Part shown: one piece after another, positions 62,611 to 64,000 of the stretch
Layout: every line of letters starts with the position of its first letter
Numbering within the stretch: the stretch's first letter is position 1
DNA from: Saprospiraceae bacterium
GTDB lineage: Bacteria; Bacteroidota; Bacteroidia; Chitinophagales; Saprospiraceae
Assembly (NCBI GenBank): GCA_016715405.1
Contig: JADKAE010000050.1
Span: 48,125 to 112,124 of the forward strand
Reading direction: 5' to 3'
DNA length: 64,000 nt
Notes under the pieces: model-generated
What the model was told of the DNA's origin: nothing
Databases searched by the model: none
What the model saw: the letters and a program-made list of their open reading frames with translations, nothing else
Translations under genes and position numbers: made by a program

Positions 62611-64000
62611 ATGAATAACTATTTATACATACCAATCAATAGCCTGAATTTCAACAATCTGCTTTCCACGGAAAGTGTGTCACCTCCTGCTTTTTATGAA
62701 AAGCGGGGATATGGTTTCAAAAGGTTTGAAGAATTGATAGTCAATCCCTTCAGGTTTTCGCTATTGGCATACAGTAAGTTGCCGATCCTTGAACTTGGCC
62801 CGAGCATTCGGGAGGAATTTCCGTTCTATGTTGCAATCCCGGAGAAACGGCTTCCTGAGCAAAAAAGAATACCAGCAAGGTTCTGTCAGAATCCTCAGGT
62901 CTTTAGCCCTATTTACCTGAATATAAGGAGTGCTTTCTGGTAGCAAGGGATGATCTGGAAAGGCGAAAGTTAATTGTCACATCAGAAAGAAGCTTGGAAG
63001 TCAAACATGCTGGGCTTTATGAGAAAAAGATCAAGTTAATAGAGGAGTTAGGAAATGAGCAGGTCATTAAATGGAATAGCGAATTTATTGATGGTATCAC
63101 TGATCTACACAGCTTCCCCTACCAAGAGTTAGAAAAAGACCAGGCTCTAAACAAAGCTAGAGGCATACTTTATGGCCTGGCTTGTGGTAGCCTAATGCAG
63201 CAGCCCAAGGAATTAAGCGTACTAAGCAACCTTTGGCAAGACTTTATTAATGTTTTCTCAGGTCTGATGAATGACTTGTCTGTCATGGCAAGAGCTTCTA
63301 GCAAGCAATCTATAGACGATAATAAAGCTAAGCAGGAACTGGCCCAATTGGACGAATTGAAGGAGAAGATTCAGACGCTTTTGAGTGGCTTCGAGGTAAT
63401 TCATCTCGACGAAATCATCTTGGACTCCTTTTCGCTAAACCAGGCAGAATTAGATCAATTCCGACCGAAAAAGTATAAGGAAAGCCAAGTAACGATCTAC
63501 TCCATACTAGCTGATTTTGTAAAAGGCCAGGATAAAAGCCTTAGGCATCGGCGATTATATTGCTTTGTTGATAAATAAAGCAAAGGAGTTTCTTAAGTAT
63601 AAGTCCCAACACCTTTACATTGACCTCGAAGAAGATTTCAACCTGGCCATATCGAAAGTAAATAAGAAGCTGACAGAACTCGGTCAAAAAAGCATCAACA
63701 ACCAACTCAATAACTCACATCCCCTTTGTTTTTTCCGAAGATTTGCAGACAATCACCTCCACAAATTCCGCAATTAAGTGAGGTGGGAAAATAGCTGTTA
63801 TCAGGTCATTATTGCTGAGCTGCTGAAATTGAAGGAAATGTCTTCTGCGGATGAATTGGGACAGAAAAGGTTTGATTTAATTACCAGTATCGCAAAGAGT
63901 CTGGAAAAAGCTTATCCACAATTTAATGATTCTGAAGATCAGGAATACTTGAGAAAGTTGTGGAAAAGCCTGCGTACAGTAGGCGTTGGTTTTAAGGTTA
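62611..64000 (+). CDS. Unrecognised protein paired with the helicase (several frameshifts, runs off window)
   Basis: At least 460 residues after repair and still open at the right edge. The N-terminus YIPINSLNFNNLLSTESVSP followed by FYEKRGYGFKRFEEL is distinctive. The next segment reads PYLPEYKECFLVARDDLERR and SLEVKHAGLYEKKIKLIEEL. A long helical, charged region (KQELAQLDELKEKIQTLLSG) follows, then LADFVKGQD, IGDYIALLINKAKEFLKYKS and ITSIAKSLEKAYPQFNDSED near the edge. Breaks lie around 62905, 63540, 63725 and 63777. I recognise no catalytic motif, membrane helix or known family. The gene is AT-rich like the helicase before it and tightly linked to it, so the two look like one imported module. 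Confidence 0.7.

Noticed and set aside
1..64000. tRNA, rRNA or riboswitch genes
   Set aside because: No cloverleaf, rRNA core sequence or known riboswitch motif was recognised in the intergenic regions by eye.

Overview
The window looks like chromosome from a Bacteroidota bacterium, probably Saprospiria-like (Haliscomenobacter/Lewinella type). The evidence is four large secreted proteins with type IX secretion (T9SS) sorting tails, a PorP/SprF partner, TAnnTTTG-type promoters, a bacillithiol enzyme (BshA) and an isolated atpD-atpC pair. The genus is an inference. No rRNA, tRNA or CRISPR array was recognised.

Layout. 1-2 kb: the 3' part of an ATPase/TPR signalling protein. 2-14 kb: surface module with a 2851-residue SprB-repeat/Kazal/dockerin-like/cohesin-like T9SS protein, a T9SS type B protein and its PorP/SprF partner. 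13.8-17.4 kb: TetR regulator, an aminoacyl-tRNA-protein transferase homologue and paaABC (phenylacetyl-CoA epoxidase) behind a palindromic operator. 17.4-25 kb: membrane protein, M12-type metalloprotease, Na+/H+ antiporter, ATP-grasp protein. 25-27.3 kb: gluconate-dehydrogenase-subunit-3-like protein and GMC oxidoreductase. 27.4-30.5 kb: accessory island with xisH/xisI, small ORFs, a MITE-like element and dispersed repeats. 30.5-46 kb: YceI lipoprotein, HIT protein, antiporter, OmpA protein, a metal-uptake set (DtxR-type repressor, binding protein, ATPase), VWA protein, BshA, another T9SS protein and a MerR regulator. 46.4-49.2 kb: ogt and atpDC. 49.2-53 kb: repeat-rich zone with an Abi-family gene and an AbiEi-Fic-like fusion. 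53.2-64 kb: BREX phage-defence genes (brxA, brxB, brxC, pglX) followed by an SF1-type helicase and an unrecognised partner that runs off the window.

Two window-wide patterns matter. First, about thirty frameshifts break otherwise well conserved genes, including the essential atpD. Most sit at homopolymers, where one extra base restores the frame. None occurs before about 26.5 kb and they become dense toward the right end. I read these as base-calling or assembly errors, so split genes are given here as single CDSs. Second, many gaps hold hairpin-forming arrays of degenerate 7-bp words (GTTCTCT, GTTGTCG, GACTGTA types), a dispersed repeat family.

The strongest candidates for new biology are the helicase plus unknown-protein module behind pglX, the compositional patchwork inside pglX at its specificity region, the AbiEi-Fic-like fusion with a helically phased operator pair, and the heptamer hairpin family.
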